Assembly (NCBI RefSeq): GCF_023534745.1
Contig: NZ_JAMHJQ010000004.1
Span: 509,608-573,607 of the forward strand
Source: Streptomyces sp. 35G-GA-8
GTDB lineage: Bacteria; Actinomycetota; Actinomycetes; Streptomycetales; Streptomycetaceae
DNA length: 64,000 nt
Reading direction: 5' to 3'
Of the stretch, positions 43,309 to 53,942 are shown piece after piece. Position 1 is the stretch's first letter; each line of letters starts with the position of its first letter. The notes below the pieces were generated by a model. That model worked only from the letters and a program-made list of their open reading frames with translations. It was not told the origin of the DNA and ran no database searches. The position numbers were made by a program, and so were the translations under genes.

Positions 43309-44466
43309 GTGCGCCGCACCGTGTACAACGAGGACCACGAGGCGTTCCGGGAGACCATCCGCGCCTTCATCGAGGCCGAGGTCGTCCCCGTCCACGACGA
43401 GTGGTACGCGGCGGGCCAGGCGCCGCGCGACTTCTACCACCAACTCGGCGAGCTGGGCATCTTCGGGATCGAGGTCCCCGAGGAGTACGGCGGCGCGGGC
43501 GAGGAGTCGTTCAAGTTCCAGGCGGTCATCACCGAGGAGTGCGCACGCGCGGGGGTCTCCTTCGGCGGCTCCGGCGTCCATGTCGCGCTCTGTCTGCCCT
43601 ACTTGAAGGCGTACGCCACCGACGAGCAGAAGAAGCGCTGGCTGCCGGACTTCGTCAGCGGCCGGGCGATGTACGCCATCGCCATGACCGAGCCGGGCAC
43701 CGGCTCCGATCTGGCGGGTATGAAGACCACCGCCAAGCTCTCCGAGGACGGCACGCACTACGTCCTGAACGGCTCGAAGACGTTCATCACCGGCGGGGTG
43801 CACGCCGACCGGGTCATCGTCTGCGCCCGTACCGCCGCCCCGACCGCCGAGGACCGCCGGCACGGCATCTCGCTGCTCGTCGTGGACACCACGTCCGAGG
43901 GATACGCGGTCGGCCGCAAGCTCGACAAGCTGGGCCTGCGGATCTCCGACACCGCCGAGCTGTCCTTCACCGATGTCAAGGTCCCGGTCGGGGATCTGCT
44001 CGGCGAGGAGAACAAGGGCTTCGCCTACCTCGGCCAGAATCTGCCGCAGGAGCGGCTGGGGATCGCCGTCGGCGCGTACGCGCAGGCAGCCGCCGCGGTC
44101 CGGTTCGCGCAGGCGTACGTCCAGGAGCGGACGGTCTTCGGCAAGAGCGTCGCGTCGTTCCAGAACACGAAGTTCGAACTGGCCGCGTGCAAGGCCGAGG
44201 TGGACGCGGCGGAGGCGGTCGTCGACCGCGCGCTGGAGGCCCATGACCTGGGCGAGCTGTCGGCCACCGAGGCCGCGTCGGCGAAGCTCTTCACCACCGA
44301 GGTCGCGCACCGCGTCATCGACAAGTGCCTCCAGCTGCACGGCGGCTACGGCTATATGAACGAGTACCCGATCGCCCGGCTGTACGCGGACAACCGCGTC
44401 AACCGGATCTACGGCGGCACCAGCGAGGTCATGAAGATGATCATCGCCAAGTCGATGGGGCTGTAA
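43309..44466 (+). CDS. Acyl-CoA dehydrogenase (LCAD/isovaleryl-type active site)
   Basis: 385-aa FAD enzyme. ACAD motifs: YAIAMTEPGTGSDLAG, FITGGVHADRVIVCAR, a second signature QLHGGYGYMNEYPIAR. The 376-equivalent position is Gly (IYGGTSEV), so the catalytic base should be the Glu of LPQERLG, the LCAD/isovaleryl arrangement. GTG 43309 behind GGGGAGG; the frame from 43192 adds 39 non-family residues. Stands before the leucine cluster, consistent with short/branched acyl-CoA oxidation. Confidence 0.85.
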   Translation: MRRTVYNEDHEAFRETIRAFIEAEVVPVHDEWYAAGQAPRDFYHQLGELGIFGIEVPEEYGGAGEESFKFQAVITEECARAGVSFGGSGVHVALCLPYLKAYATDEQKKRWLPDFVSGRAMYAIAMTEPGTGSDLAGMKTTAKLSEDGTHYVLNGSKTFITGGVHADRVIVCARTAAPTAEDRRHGISLLVVDTTSEGYAVGRKLDKLGLRISDTAELSFTDVKVPVGDLLGEENKGFAYLGQNLPQERLGIAVGAYAQAAAAVRFAQAYVQERTVFGKSVASFQNTKFELAACKAEVDAAEAVVDRALEAHDLGELSATEAASAKLFTTEVAHRVIDKCLQLHGGYGYMNEYPIARLYADNRVNRIYGGTSEVMKMIIAKSMGL

Positions 44467-44536
44467 CACAGGGGGCTGTCACACAGATGGGGCTGTGACA
44501 AGCCACGGCGAGGGGCGGGCCGGCGCGGCCGTACGG

Positions 44537-45316
44537 TCAGAGCAGGCCCGCCTCGTTCAGCAGGTAGGCGGTCATCGGGTCGTAGAAGCGCGGGTCGGTG
44601 ACATGGTCGTCCAGCGGGACGGTCACCTCCACCGTGCCCTCCGCCTCGGCGATGAAGAGCGCCGGGTCGTTGCAGTCCGCGTATCCGACCGAGTCCAGTC
44701 CGCGCTGGCCCGCGCACCCCGCCCAGCCGTGGTCCGCGACGACCAGATCGGGCTGCGGTCTGCCCTCGCGCTCCAGACCGTCCAGGATCGCCCGCATCGG
44801 CTCCGGCGAGTGCGTGTGCCAGAGGGTCGCGCCGCGCTCCAGCATCGCGACATCGGCGAACTGGAAGACCATGCCCTCGTCGGCGGTCAGCCCGCCCGGG
44901 ATCCGGACGATCTCGCAGCCCGCGGCCCGCAGGGCGTCCGCGGTCTGCCGGTGCACGTCCAGCAGCCCGCCCGGGTGGCCGGTCGCGAACAGCACGCGCT
45001 GCTTGCCCGCGGCGGCCTTGCGCAGCCGGGCCGCCAGCCGCTCCAGGCCGTCCACGGTCAGCTCGGGGTCGATGGTGTCCTGACCGGCCCGGTGCTCCGG
45101 GTCGTCGCTGACCCCGCACCGCTCGGCCATCACGGCGAGCACGTCCTGTTCGTCGGTCCAGCGGTCCCCCAACTCCAGCCCCAGCCAGTAATGGCGGTCG
45201 CCGTTGGCCAGCTTGCGGTAGTGGGAGAGGTTGTTGTCACGGGGGGTGGCGACGTCCCCGGCGATACGCGTTCGGACGAGATGGTCGACAAGGGCGGCAC
45301 GGCTCGGTATCGGCAT
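44537..45316 (-). CDS. Putative phosphatase / Gly-rich alpha/beta protein
   Basis: 259-aa protein commonly annotated in Streptomyces as a phosphatase. Recognisable segments: RVLFATGHPGGLLDVHRQTADAL, LVVADHGWAGCAGQRG, and a C-terminal TDPRFYDPMTAYLLNEAGL. The GHPGG and ADHGWAG His/Asp motifs could be catalytic, but I cannot name the fold with confidence. ATG 45316; the upstream extension to 45514 is rejected as shadow. Same strand as the following TetR gene, 121 bp away. Confidence 0.6.
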   Translation of the reverse strand: MPIPSRAALVDHLVRTRIAGDVATPRDNNLSHYRKLANGDRHYWLGLELGDRWTDEQDVLAVMAERCGVSDDPEHRAGQDTIDPELTVDGLERLAARLRKAAAGKQRVLFATGHPGGLLDVHRQTADALRAAGCEIVRIPGGLTADEGMVFQFADVAMLERGATLWHTHSPEPMRAILDGLEREGRPQPDLVVADHGWAGCAGQRGLDSVGYADCNDPALFIAEAEGTVEVTVPLDDHVTDPRFYDPMTAYLLNEAGLL

Positions 45317-45437
45317 GAACCCATTGTGCCGTCCGGCCCGCGCGCCGCGCCGGGTGTCCCGGTTCCCGGACGGTCTTCGGCCGGTCTTCGACCAGCCCGG
45401 ACACCGGCACCACCCCGCTGCCGTGGTACGCCCGCCC

Positions 45438-46115
45438 TCACCCGCGACCGGCGGCGCCCCCGGCTCGCCCCGTACCGCCCGACTCGTCCGTCTCCCCCGC
45501 CTCACTCGTCTCACCCGTCTCGCCCAGCGCCGCGAACGCGCCGTGCGCCAGGCGGCGCAGCAGGGACTCCGTCGCCGCGCGGCCCGGCAGGCCGCCGCCC
45601 GGTGAGCCGAGATGCGGCGTCGAGTTCAGCAGGCCGAAGACCGCGTGGACCGCGCCCCGCGCCTGGGATTCCGGGACGGTCGGGTGCAGCTCCCGTACGA
45701 CCGTGACCCACAGCTCCACATACTGCCGCTGGAGCTGGCGCACCAGCTTGCGGTCGCTGTCCCTGAGCCGGTCCAGCTCCCGGTCGTGGAGGGTGATCAG
45801 CGGGCGGTCGTCGAGCGCGAAGTCGATGTGCCCGTCGATCAGCGAGGCCAGTACGGCGGCCGGGTCGCCGGCCGTGCCCGCGCCCCGTACCCGCAGTTTC
45901 CCGCCGTCCAGCAGCCGTCCGCTGATGCCGACCAGCAGTTCGGCGAGCATCGCGTCCTTGCCCGCGAAATGGCGGTACAGGCCCGGTCCGCTGATGCCGA
46001 CGGCCGCCCCTATCTCGTCGACACCGACGCCGTGGAACCCCCGCTCGGCGAAGAGGCGCGCGGCCTCGCTGAGGATCTGCTCGCGGCGGGTCGGGGCCGC
46101 GGTCCTGGTGCTCAT
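45438..46115 (-). CDS. TetR-family regulator of the leucine/isovalerate cluster
   Basis: 225-aa repressor. HTH in RREQILSEAARLFAERGFHG...VGVDEIGAAVGISGPGLYRHF (residues 9-50), helical ligand domain after it, and a Thr/Gly/Glu-rich low-complexity C-terminus (GETGETSEAGETDESGGT). ATG 46115. Divergent from the carboxylase operon with two GTTA-N8-TAAC sites between, so it probably represses that operon and itself, relieved by an acyl-CoA. As I recall, S. coelicolor has the same arrangement. Confidence 0.87.
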   Translation of the reverse strand: MSTRTAAPTRREQILSEAARLFAERGFHGVGVDEIGAAVGISGPGLYRHFAGKDAMLAELLVGISGRLLDGGKLRVRGAGTAGDPAAVLASLIDGHIDFALDDRPLITLHDRELDRLRDSDRKLVRQLQRQYVELWVTVVRELHPTVPESQARGAVHAVFGLLNSTPHLGSPGGGLPGRAATESLLRRLAHGAFAALGETGETSEAGETDESGGTGRAGGAAGRG

Positions 46116-46138
46116 GGGAAATCATTCTAGACAGGGCC

Positions 46139-46183
46139 GTTAGCGGTCGTTAACCTGAAGACAGCACGTTAACGCTCACTAAC
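46139..46183. promoter_or_regulatory. Twin TetR operators GTTA-N8-TAAC
   Basis: GTTAGCGGTCGTTAAC (46139-46154) and GTTAACGCTCACTAAC (46168-46183) share GTTA-N8-TAAC, with centres 29 bp apart. They lie in the 114-bp gap between the tetR and the carboxylase start codons. Confidence 0.78.
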
Positions 46184-46229
46184 TCACCGAACCCGGCCAC
46201 CAGTGAACCCAGCGAAGGGGCTACGAGCG

Positions 46230-47861
<1,632 letters not shown>

Positions 47862-47869
47862 GGGTGGGA

Positions 47870-49843
47870 ATGTTCGACACGGTTCTGATCGCCAACCGCG
47901 GCGAGATCGCGGTCCGCGTCATCCGCACCCTGCGGGCGCTGGGCGTGCGCTCGGTCGCGGTGTTCAGCGACGCGGACGCGGACGCCCGGCATGTACGGGA
48001 GGCCGACACCGCCGTACGGATCGGGCCCGCCGCCGCGACCGAGAGCTATCTCCGCGTCGACCGGCTGCTGGAGGCGGCGGCCCGTACCGGCGCCGGCGCG
48101 GTCCACCCCGGCTATGGCTTCCTCGCCGAGAACGCGGGCTTCGCGCGCGCCTGCGCGGACGCGGGGCTGGTCTTCGTCGGACCGCCCGCCCCCGCCATCG
48201 CGCTGATGGGCGACAAGATCCGCGCCAAGGAGACCGTACGGGCCGCCGGGGTCCCGGTGGTGCCCGGCTCCTCGGGCGGCGGGCTGAGCGATGACCAACT
48301 GGCCGAGGCGGCGCGCGGGATCGGGATGCCGGTGCTGCTGAAGCCCTCGGCGGGCGGCGGCGGCAAGGGCATGCGGCTGGTGCGGTCCGAGGCGGCGCTC
48401 GCCGAGGAGATCGCGGCGGCCCGGCGCGAGGCGCGCTCCTCCTTCGGGGACGACACGCTCCTGGTGGAGCGGTGGGTGGACCGCCCGCGCCATATCGAGA
48501 TCCAGGTCCTGGCGGACACGCACGGGAATGTGGTGCATCTGGGCGAGCGCGAGTGCTCGCTCCAGCGCCGCCACCAGAAGGTCATCGAGGAGGCGCCGTC
48601 CGTCCTGCTGGACGAGGCGACGCGCGCGGCGATGGGCGAGGCGGCGGTCCGGGCGGCGCGCTCGTGCGGCTACGCGGGCGCGGGGACGGTCGAGTTCATC
48701 GTCCCCGGCGGGGACCCGTCGTCGTACTTCTTCATGGAGATGAACACCCGTCTCCAGGTCGAGCACCCGGTGACCGAGCTGGCGGTGTCGGTCGGCGGGC
48801 GGCGCGGACTGGATCTGGTGGAGTGGCAGCTGCGGATCGCCTCCGGTGAGGAACTGCCCTTCGGCCAGGGCGACATCGCGTTCGAGGGCCATGCGGTGGA
48901 GGCACGCGTCTGCGCCGAGGATCCCGCCCGCGGCTTTCTGCCCTCCGGCGGTACGGTGCTCGCCCTGCGCGAGCCGGAGGGCGACGGCGTAAGGACCGAC
49001 TCGGGCCTCTCCGAGGGCGCGGAGGTCGGCAGCGCGTACGATCCGATGCTCTCCAAGGTCATCGCGTACGGCCCCGACCGCGCCACCGCCCTGCGCAAGC
49101 TCCGCGCGGCGCTCGCGGAGACGGTCACGCTCGGGGTCCCGACCAACGCCGGATTCCTCCGCCGACTGCTGGCCCACCCCTCGGTGGTCGCGGGCGAGCT
49201 GGACACGGGCCTGGTCGAGCGCGAGGCGGCGGGGCTGCTTTCGGAGACGGTCCCGCCCGAGGTGTACGCGGCCGCGGCGGCGGTCCGCCAGGCGGGGCTG
49301 CTGCCGCCCGCGACGGCACAATGGGTGGACCCCTTCTCCGTACCGGACGGCTGGCGCCTGGGCGGCGTACCCCACCCGGTCGGCCATCCGCTGCGGGTGC
49401 CGGGGCTCGAACCCGTGACGGTCGAGGCGCCGCCCGCGGACCGGTCCCGGGTGGAGCCCGGCCTGGTCACGGTGACCGTGGACGGGGTGACCCACACCTT
49501 CCACCGCGCGGGCGACTGGCTCGGCAGGGACGGGGACAGCTGGCACGTCCAGGACTTCGACCCCGTGGAGGCCGCCCTGCGCGGGGCCGCCGGGGCGGGC
49601 GGCCTGGACGCGCTGACGGCGCCGATGCCCGGGACGGTCACCGTCGTGAAGGTGGCCGTGGGCGACGAGGTGACGGCCGGTCAGAGCCTCCTGGTCGTCG
49701 AGGCGATGAAGATGGAGCACGTCATCTCCGCCCCGCACGACGGCACGGTCACCGAGCTGGACGTCACCCCCGGCTCCACCGTCGCCATGGATCAGGTGCT
49801 GGCCGTCGTCGCGCCGGCCGGCCCCGCCGAGGAGGAGTCATGA
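47870..49843 (+). CDS. Acetyl/propionyl/methylcrotonyl-CoA carboxylase biotin-carboxylase (alpha) subunit
   Basis: 657-aa alpha subunit. Biotin carboxylase at residues 1-445 ([16 protein letters not shown]-grasp loop [26 protein letters not shown]), a linker/BT domain, and a C-terminal biotinyl domain with the biotinylation motif EAMKMEH. Carboxylates biotin with ATP and bicarbonate. ATG 47870 behind GAGGGTGGGA. Overlaps the HMG-CoA lyase start (ATGA). Confidence 0.92.
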   Translation: MFDTVLIANRGEIAVRVIRTLRALGVRSVAVFSDADADARHVREADTAVRIGPAAATESYLRVDRLLEAAARTGAGAVHPGYGFLAENAGFARACADAGLVFVGPPAPAIALMGDKIRAKETVRAAGVPVVPGSSGGGLSDDQLAEAARGIGMPVLLKPSAGGGGKGMRLVRSEAALAEEIAAARREARSSFGDDTLLVERWVDRPRHIEIQVLADTHGNVVHLGERECSLQRRHQKVIEEAPSVLLDEATRAAMGEAAVRAARSCGYAGAGTVEFIVPGGDPSSYFFMEMNTRLQVEHPVTELAVSVGGRRGLDLVEWQLRIASGEELPFGQGDIAFEGHAVEARVCAEDPARGFLPSGGTVLALREPEGDGVRTDSGLSEGAEVGSAYDPMLSKVIAYGPDRATALRKLRAALAETVTLGVPTNAGFLRRLLAHPSVVAGELDTGLVEREAAGLLSETVPPEVYAAAAAVRQAGLLPPATAQWVDPFSVPDGWRLGGVPHPVGHPLRVPGLEPVTVEAPPADRSRVEPGLVTVTVDGVTHTFHRAGDWLGRDGDSWHVQDFDPVEAALRGAAGAGGLDALTAPMPGTVTVVKVAVGDEVTAGQSLLVVEAMKMEHVISAPHDGTVTELDVTPGSTVAMDQVLAVVAPAGPAEEES

Positions 49844-50787
49844 CCGAAGGACTGCCCATGGCGGTGCCCGCGCAGGGCGTGCCGCCCCGGGTCCGTATCC
49901 ATGAGGTGGGCGCGCGCGACGGGCTCCAGAACGAGAAGTCCGTCGTACCGACCGAGGTCAAGGCGGAGTTCATCCACCGCCTCGCCCACGCCGGGCTGAC
50001 CACCATCGAGGCGACCAGCTTCGTCCGCCCCGAGTGGGTGCCCCAACTGGCGGACGCGGAAAAGCTGTTCCCGATGCTCGCCGACCTCGGCGGCGCCCCC
50101 GACATCGAGCTTCCCGTGCTCGTGCCCAACGGGCGCGGGCTGGACCGCGCGAGGGCCCTGGGCGCCCGTCGTATCGCCGTGTTCGGCAGCGCCACGGAGT
50201 CCTTCGCCAAGGCCAATCTCAACCGGACGGTCGACGAGTCGCTCGCCATGTTCGAGCCGGTCGTCGCCAGAGCCAAGGACGACCGGATGTGGGTCCGCGG
50301 CTATCTCTCGATGTGTTTCGGCGACCCCTGGGAGGGTCCCGTCCCGATCCACCAGGTCGTCAGGGTCGCCAAGGCCCTCAGGGACATGGGGTGCGACGAG
50401 CTGAGCCTCGGGGACACCATCGGCGTCGCCACCCCCGGTCATGTGCAGACGCTCCTCGCCGAGCTGAACGAGGAAGGGGTGCCGACCGACGCGATCGCGG
50501 TGCACTTCCACGACACCTATGGCCAGGCGCTCGCCAACACCCTCGCCGCGCTCCAGCACGGAGTGACCACCGTGGACGCCTCAGCGGGCGGCCTCGGCGG
50601 CTGCCCGTACGCGAAGAGCGCGACCGGAAATCTCGCCACCGAAGACCTCGTGTGGATGCTCGACGGCCTCGGTATCGAAACCGGCGTCGATCTCGGCCGG
50701 CTCGTCGCCACCAGCGACTGGCTGGCCGAACGGCTGGGCCGCCCCAGCCCTTCCCGTACCGTACGCGCCCTCTCCCACAAGGAGTGA
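49840..50787 (+). CDS. hmgL: Hydroxymethylglutaryl-CoA lyase
   Basis: 315-aa TIM-barrel lyase cleaving HMG-CoA to acetyl-CoA and acetoacetate, the last step of leucine degradation. [15 protein letters not shown] opens the barrel; [13 protein letters not shown] carries the metal ligands; the signature [15 protein letters not shown] includes the catalytic Cys. Coupled to the upstream carboxylase by 4-nt overlap, 6 nt before the acyl-CoA dehydrogenase. Confidence 0.94.
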   Translation: MTEGLPMAVPAQGVPPRVRIHEVGARDGLQNEKSVVPTEVKAEFIHRLAHAGLTTIEATSFVRPEWVPQLADAEKLFPMLADLGGAPDIELPVLVPNGRGLDRARALGARRIAVFGSATESFAKANLNRTVDESLAMFEPVVARAKDDRMWVRGYLSMCFGDPWEGPVPIHQVVRVAKALRDMGCDELSLGDTIGVATPGHVQTLLAELNEEGVPTDAIAVHFHDTYGQALANTLAALQHGVTTVDASAGGLGGCPYAKSATGNLATEDLVWMLDGLGIETGVDLGRLVATSDWLAERLGRPSPSRTVRALSHKE

Positions 50788-50793
50788 CCATCG

Positions 50794-51969
50794 ATGTCCC
50801 TGGACCACCGGCTCTCCGCCGAGCACGAAGAACTGCGCCGCACCGTCGAGGAGTTCGCCCACGAGGTTGTCGCCCCCAAGATCGGCGACTTCTACGAGCG
50901 GCATGAGTTCCCCTACGAGATCATCCGTGAGATGGGCCGGATGGGGCTGTTCGGGCTGCCGTTCCCGGAGGAGTACGGCGGCATGGGCGGCGACTATCTC
51001 GCGCTCGGCATCGCCCTGGAGGAGCTGGCCCGCGTCGACTCCTCGGTGGCGATCACCCTGGAGGCCGGGGTCTCGCTGGGCGCGATGCCCCTCCACCTCT
51101 TCGGTACGGAGGAGCAGAAGCGGGAGTGGCTGCCCCGTCTCTGCTCGGGCGAGCTGCTCGGCGCGTTCGGCCTGACGGAGCCGGACTGCGGTTCGGACGC
51201 GGGCGGCACGCGCACCACCGCCGTGCGCGACGGCGACTCGTGGGTGATCAATGGCAGCAAGTGCTTCATCACCAACTCCGGTACGGACATCACCGGCCTG
51301 GTCACGGTCACCGCCGTCACCGGCCGCAAGGAGGACGGCCGTCCGGAGATCTCCTCGATCATCGTCCCGTCGGGCACCCCCGGCTTCACGGTCGCGGCCC
51401 CGTACTCGAAGGTCGGCTGGAACGCCTCGGACACCCGTGAGCTGTCCTTCGCGGACGTCCGCGTCCCGCTGGCCAATCTGCTCGGCGAGGAGGGCCGGGG
51501 CTACGCGCAGTTCCTGCGCATCCTCGACGAGGGCAGGATCGCGATCTCCGCGCTGGCGACCGGGCTCGCCCAGGGGTGTGTGGACGAGTCGGTGGCGTAC
51601 GCGCGCGAGCGGCACGCGTTCGGCCGGCCGATCGGCGCCAACCAGGCCATTCAGTTCAAGATCGCCGACATGGAGATGCGCGCGCACATGGCGCGGATCG
51701 GCTGGCGGGACGCGGCCTCCCGGCTGACGCACGGCGAGCCGTTCAAGAAGGAGGCGGCGCTGGCGAAGCTCTACTCCTCGACGGTCGCCGTCGACAACGC
51801 CCGTGAGGCCACCCAGATCCACGGCGGATACGGCTTCATGAACGAGTATCCGGTCGCCAGGATGTGGCGGGACTCCAAGATCCTGGAGATCGGTGAGGGG
51901 ACGAGCGAGGTCCAGCGGATGCTGATCGCACGGGAATTGGGGCTGGCGGATCTGAGCCCGACGGGCTGA
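50794..51969 (+). CDS. acdH: Acyl-CoA dehydrogenase (isovaleryl/branched-chain CoA pathway)
   Basis: 391-aa FAD enzyme. ACAD signature 1 AFGLTEPDCGSDAGGT, signature 2 QIHGGYGFMNEYPVAR. The catalytic Glu sits in ILEIGEGTSEVQR (the short/medium-chain position), unlike the 43.3-kb paralogue. By position oxidises isovaleryl-CoA to 3-methylcrotonyl-CoA, but breadth over isobutyryl and short chains is common. Last gene of the operon, ended by hairpin 52019-52053. Confidence 0.9.
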   Translation: MSLDHRLSAEHEELRRTVEEFAHEVVAPKIGDFYERHEFPYEIIREMGRMGLFGLPFPEEYGGMGGDYLALGIALEELARVDSSVAITLEAGVSLGAMPLHLFGTEEQKREWLPRLCSGELLGAFGLTEPDCGSDAGGTRTTAVRDGDSWVINGSKCFITNSGTDITGLVTVTAVTGRKEDGRPEISSIIVPSGTPGFTVAAPYSKVGWNASDTRELSFADVRVPLANLLGEEGRGYAQFLRILDEGRIAISALATGLAQGCVDESVAYARERHAFGRPIGANQAIQFKIADMEMRAHMARIGWRDAASRLTHGEPFKKEAALAKLYSSTVAVDNAREATQIHGGYGFMNEYPVARMWRDSKILEIGEGTSEVQRMLIARELGLADLSPTG

Positions 51970-52018
51970 GGCCAGGCCGGTCCGCTCGCGCGGGGCGCCG
52001 TGGCGGCCCCTGTGCGAG

Positions 52019-52057
52019 CGGGCGCCGGGGTGTGGCAGAGCCCCCGGCGCCCGCCGC
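52019..52057. terminator. Terminator between convergent acdH and GH20
   Basis: CGGGCGCCGGGG (52019-52030) pairs with 52042-52053, followed by CCGCTTTT. Serves both directions; the GH20 stop is at 52070. Confidence 0.85.
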
Positions 52058-52069
52058 TTTTCGGCTCTG

Positions 52070-53812
52070 TCAGCCCGTCGGCCAGTTCACCAGCGGTGAG
52101 CGGTAGTAGTCGATCCCGAGCGCGGTCATGCGGGGCCCCTGCGCCGCGAGCCGGACCTTGTACGTGTCCCAGTCGTGCGTGGCGGCCGGCGACCAGCCCA
52201 GCTCGGCGATGCCGGGCAGCCGCGGGAAGGCCATGGACTCCAGCTGGTCGCTCGTCGCGAGGGTCTCGGTCCAGAGCGGCGCCTCGACACCGAGCACCGC
52301 GCCCTCGGGCACGCCCGCGCCGGCGAGATAGGTGGCCGGGTTCCAGTCGTAGGAGCGGTCCACCTCCGTATAACCGGCCCAGGACTGGCCCAGCACGGTG
52401 GTCCTGTCGTACTTCATGTCGAGGTACGCACGGTCCGCCGGGGAGAGGATCAGCCGGGTGCCCTTCCTGGCCGCCGCCGCGACCTGCGCGCGCTCGGCGG
52501 CGCTCGTGGCGTCGTACCCCCAGTACTGGGCGACGGCCCCCGGCGCCGGGGTGGCGCCGGTCAGCTGATGCCAGCCGACGACGGTCTTGCCGTACTTCCC
52601 TACGACGGCCTGGGTCCGCTCCATGAACGTCACATAGTCGGCGTGGCTGGTGGAGTGGGCCTCGTCGCCGCCGATATGGAGATACTTCCCGGGCGTGAGG
52701 GCGGCCACCTCCCGGATCACATCGTCCACGAAGTCGTAGGTCACCTCCTTGGGCGCGCACAGCGAGCTGAAGCCGACCGCCGTACCGGTGTAGAGCGGGG
52801 GCGCGACGCCGTCGCAGTTCAGCTCGGCGTACGAGGCGAGCGCGGCGTTGGTGTGGCCCGGCATGTCGATCTCCGGGATCACCTCCAGATGACGGGAGGT
52901 CGCGTAGCTCACCAGCTCCCGGTACTGGGCCTTGGTGTAGTAGCCGCCCGGTCCGCCGCCGACCTGGGTGGAGCCGCCGTACGTGGCCAGCCGCGGCCAG
53001 GAGTCGATGGCGATCCGCCAGCCCTGGTCGTCGGAGAGATGCAGATGCAGTTTGTTGATCTTGTAGAGCGCCAACTGGTCGATATAGAGCTTGACCTGAT
53101 CGACCGTCAGGAAGTGCCGTGAGACATCGAGCATCGCGCCGCGGTAGGCGTAGCGCGGGGTGTCGGTGACGGTGCCGCCCGCGACCGTCCAGGGGCCGCG
53201 CTGGGCGGTCCGCTTCTCCACGGAGGCGGGCAGCAGCTGGCGCAGGGTCTGGACGCCGTGGAAGAGCCCGGCGGGCTCCTGGGCGGTGATGGTGACTCCG
53301 CCGCGGCCGGACTCCAGGCGGTAGCCCTCCTCGCCCAGCCTCCGGTCCCTTTCCCGGTCCCTTTCCCGGTCCTGGCCGGGGTCACGGCCCGAGTCGCGGT
53401 CACGGGCACGGTCGTCGTCGGAGCCGACGAGCCGCAGCCGGATGCCGCCCTCGCCTCCGCGGTCGGTGACGGGCAGCGCGTAACCGGTCGAGGGCCGCAG
53501 CAGCCCGGCCAGATACGAGCCGATCCGGCGGGCCTCACGGGCGTCCTCGTGCGACCGGCCCTCGACCTGGATCCGGCTGCGCGCGGTGAGGGTGTACGCC
53601 GCCCCGCCCGCCCTGACCTGGGCGGGAGCGGGCACGATCTGATCGAGCGGGCGCGCGGCGGGCTCCTGGGCGGGGCCTGGTGCGCCGCCCTGAGCGTCGG
53701 CCGAAGCGCCGCCCGGCGCGGCTCCCGGCGCGGCTCCGATACCGGCGATACCGGCCGCCACGACGAGCAGCAGCGAACCGAACAGCCGGGGTAACGTGCT
53801 GTGCTGTCTCAC
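52070..53812 (-). CDS. Secreted GH20 beta-N-acetylhexosaminidase with TTA codon
   Basis: 580-aa exported enzyme removing terminal GlcNAc/GalNAc. Signal peptide RLFGSLLLVVAAGIAGIGA; GH20b N-terminal domain (IQVEGRSHEDAREA); catalytic GH20 barrel with HLHLSDDQGWRI and the Asp-Glu pair in LHIGGDEAHSTSHADY. Between domains is an Arg/Asp/Glu repeat tract (residues about 125-155) encoded by CGGGACCG-type repeats. GTG 53812 behind AAGGGAC. Codon 7 is TTA (53794-53792), so full expression should need the bldA tRNA. A DasR-like site lies 86-101 bp upstream. Confidence 0.92.
   Translation of the reverse strand: MRQHSTLPRLFGSLLLVVAAGIAGIGAAPGAAPGGASADAQGGAPGPAQEPAARPLDQIVPAPAQVRAGGAAYTLTARSRIQVEGRSHEDAREARRIGSYLAGLLRPSTGYALPVTDRGGEGGIRLRLVGSDDDRARDRDSGRDPGQDRERDRERDRRLGEEGYRLESGRGGVTITAQEPAGLFHGVQTLRQLLPASVEKRTAQRGPWTVAGGTVTDTPRYAYRGAMLDVSRHFLTVDQVKLYIDQLALYKINKLHLHLSDDQGWRIAIDSWPRLATYGGSTQVGGGPGGYYTKAQYRELVSYATSRHLEVIPEIDMPGHTNAALASYAELNCDGVAPPLYTGTAVGFSSLCAPKEVTYDFVDDVIREVAALTPGKYLHIGGDEAHSTSHADYVTFMERTQAVVGKYGKTVVGWHQLTGATPAPGAVAQYWGYDATSAAERAQVAAAARKGTRLILSPADRAYLDMKYDRTTVLGQSWAGYTEVDRSYDWNPATYLAGAGVPEGAVLGVEAPLWTETLATSDQLESMAFPRLPGIAELGWSPAATHDWDTYKVRLAAQGPRMTALGIDYYRSPLVNWPTG
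53792..53794 (-). promoter_or_regulatory. TTA codon (bldA target) in GH20
   Basis: Leu7 in RQHSTLPRLF is encoded by TTA. By eye it is one of only two in-frame TTA codons in the window's genes. Any start upstream still includes it, and no start lies between it and the signal-peptide core. Confidence 0.85.
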
Positions 53813-53897
53813 AAGATTGTCCCTTCGACGGGGCGATGGGGTACTCACCTGCGGTGCCTGGGGCCTGTCCATGGGACCCGCACGTCCCACCGTCGGT

Positions 53898-53913
53898 CAA
53901 GGTGTAGACCAAT
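53898..53913. promoter_or_regulatory. DasR-responsive-element-like site
   Basis: CAAGGTGTAGACCAAT has GGTGTAGACC, 9 of 10 matches to the dre core GGTCTAGACC, in the GH20 / DUF4429 divergent gap. DasR is the GntR repressor of GlcNAc/chitin genes, released by glucosamine-6-phosphate. Confidence 0.6.
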
Positions 53914-53942
53914 CTCCGGGCACCTGATGGAAGAATCCCCGC

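Noticed and set aside
43309-44466. Acyl-CoA dehydrogenase apparently lacking its catalytic Glu (Gly in IYGGTSEV)
   Set aside because: The LCAD/isovaleryl subfamily uses the Glu in the ERL motif (equivalent of MCAD position 255), present here as PQERLG; the enzyme is probably active.
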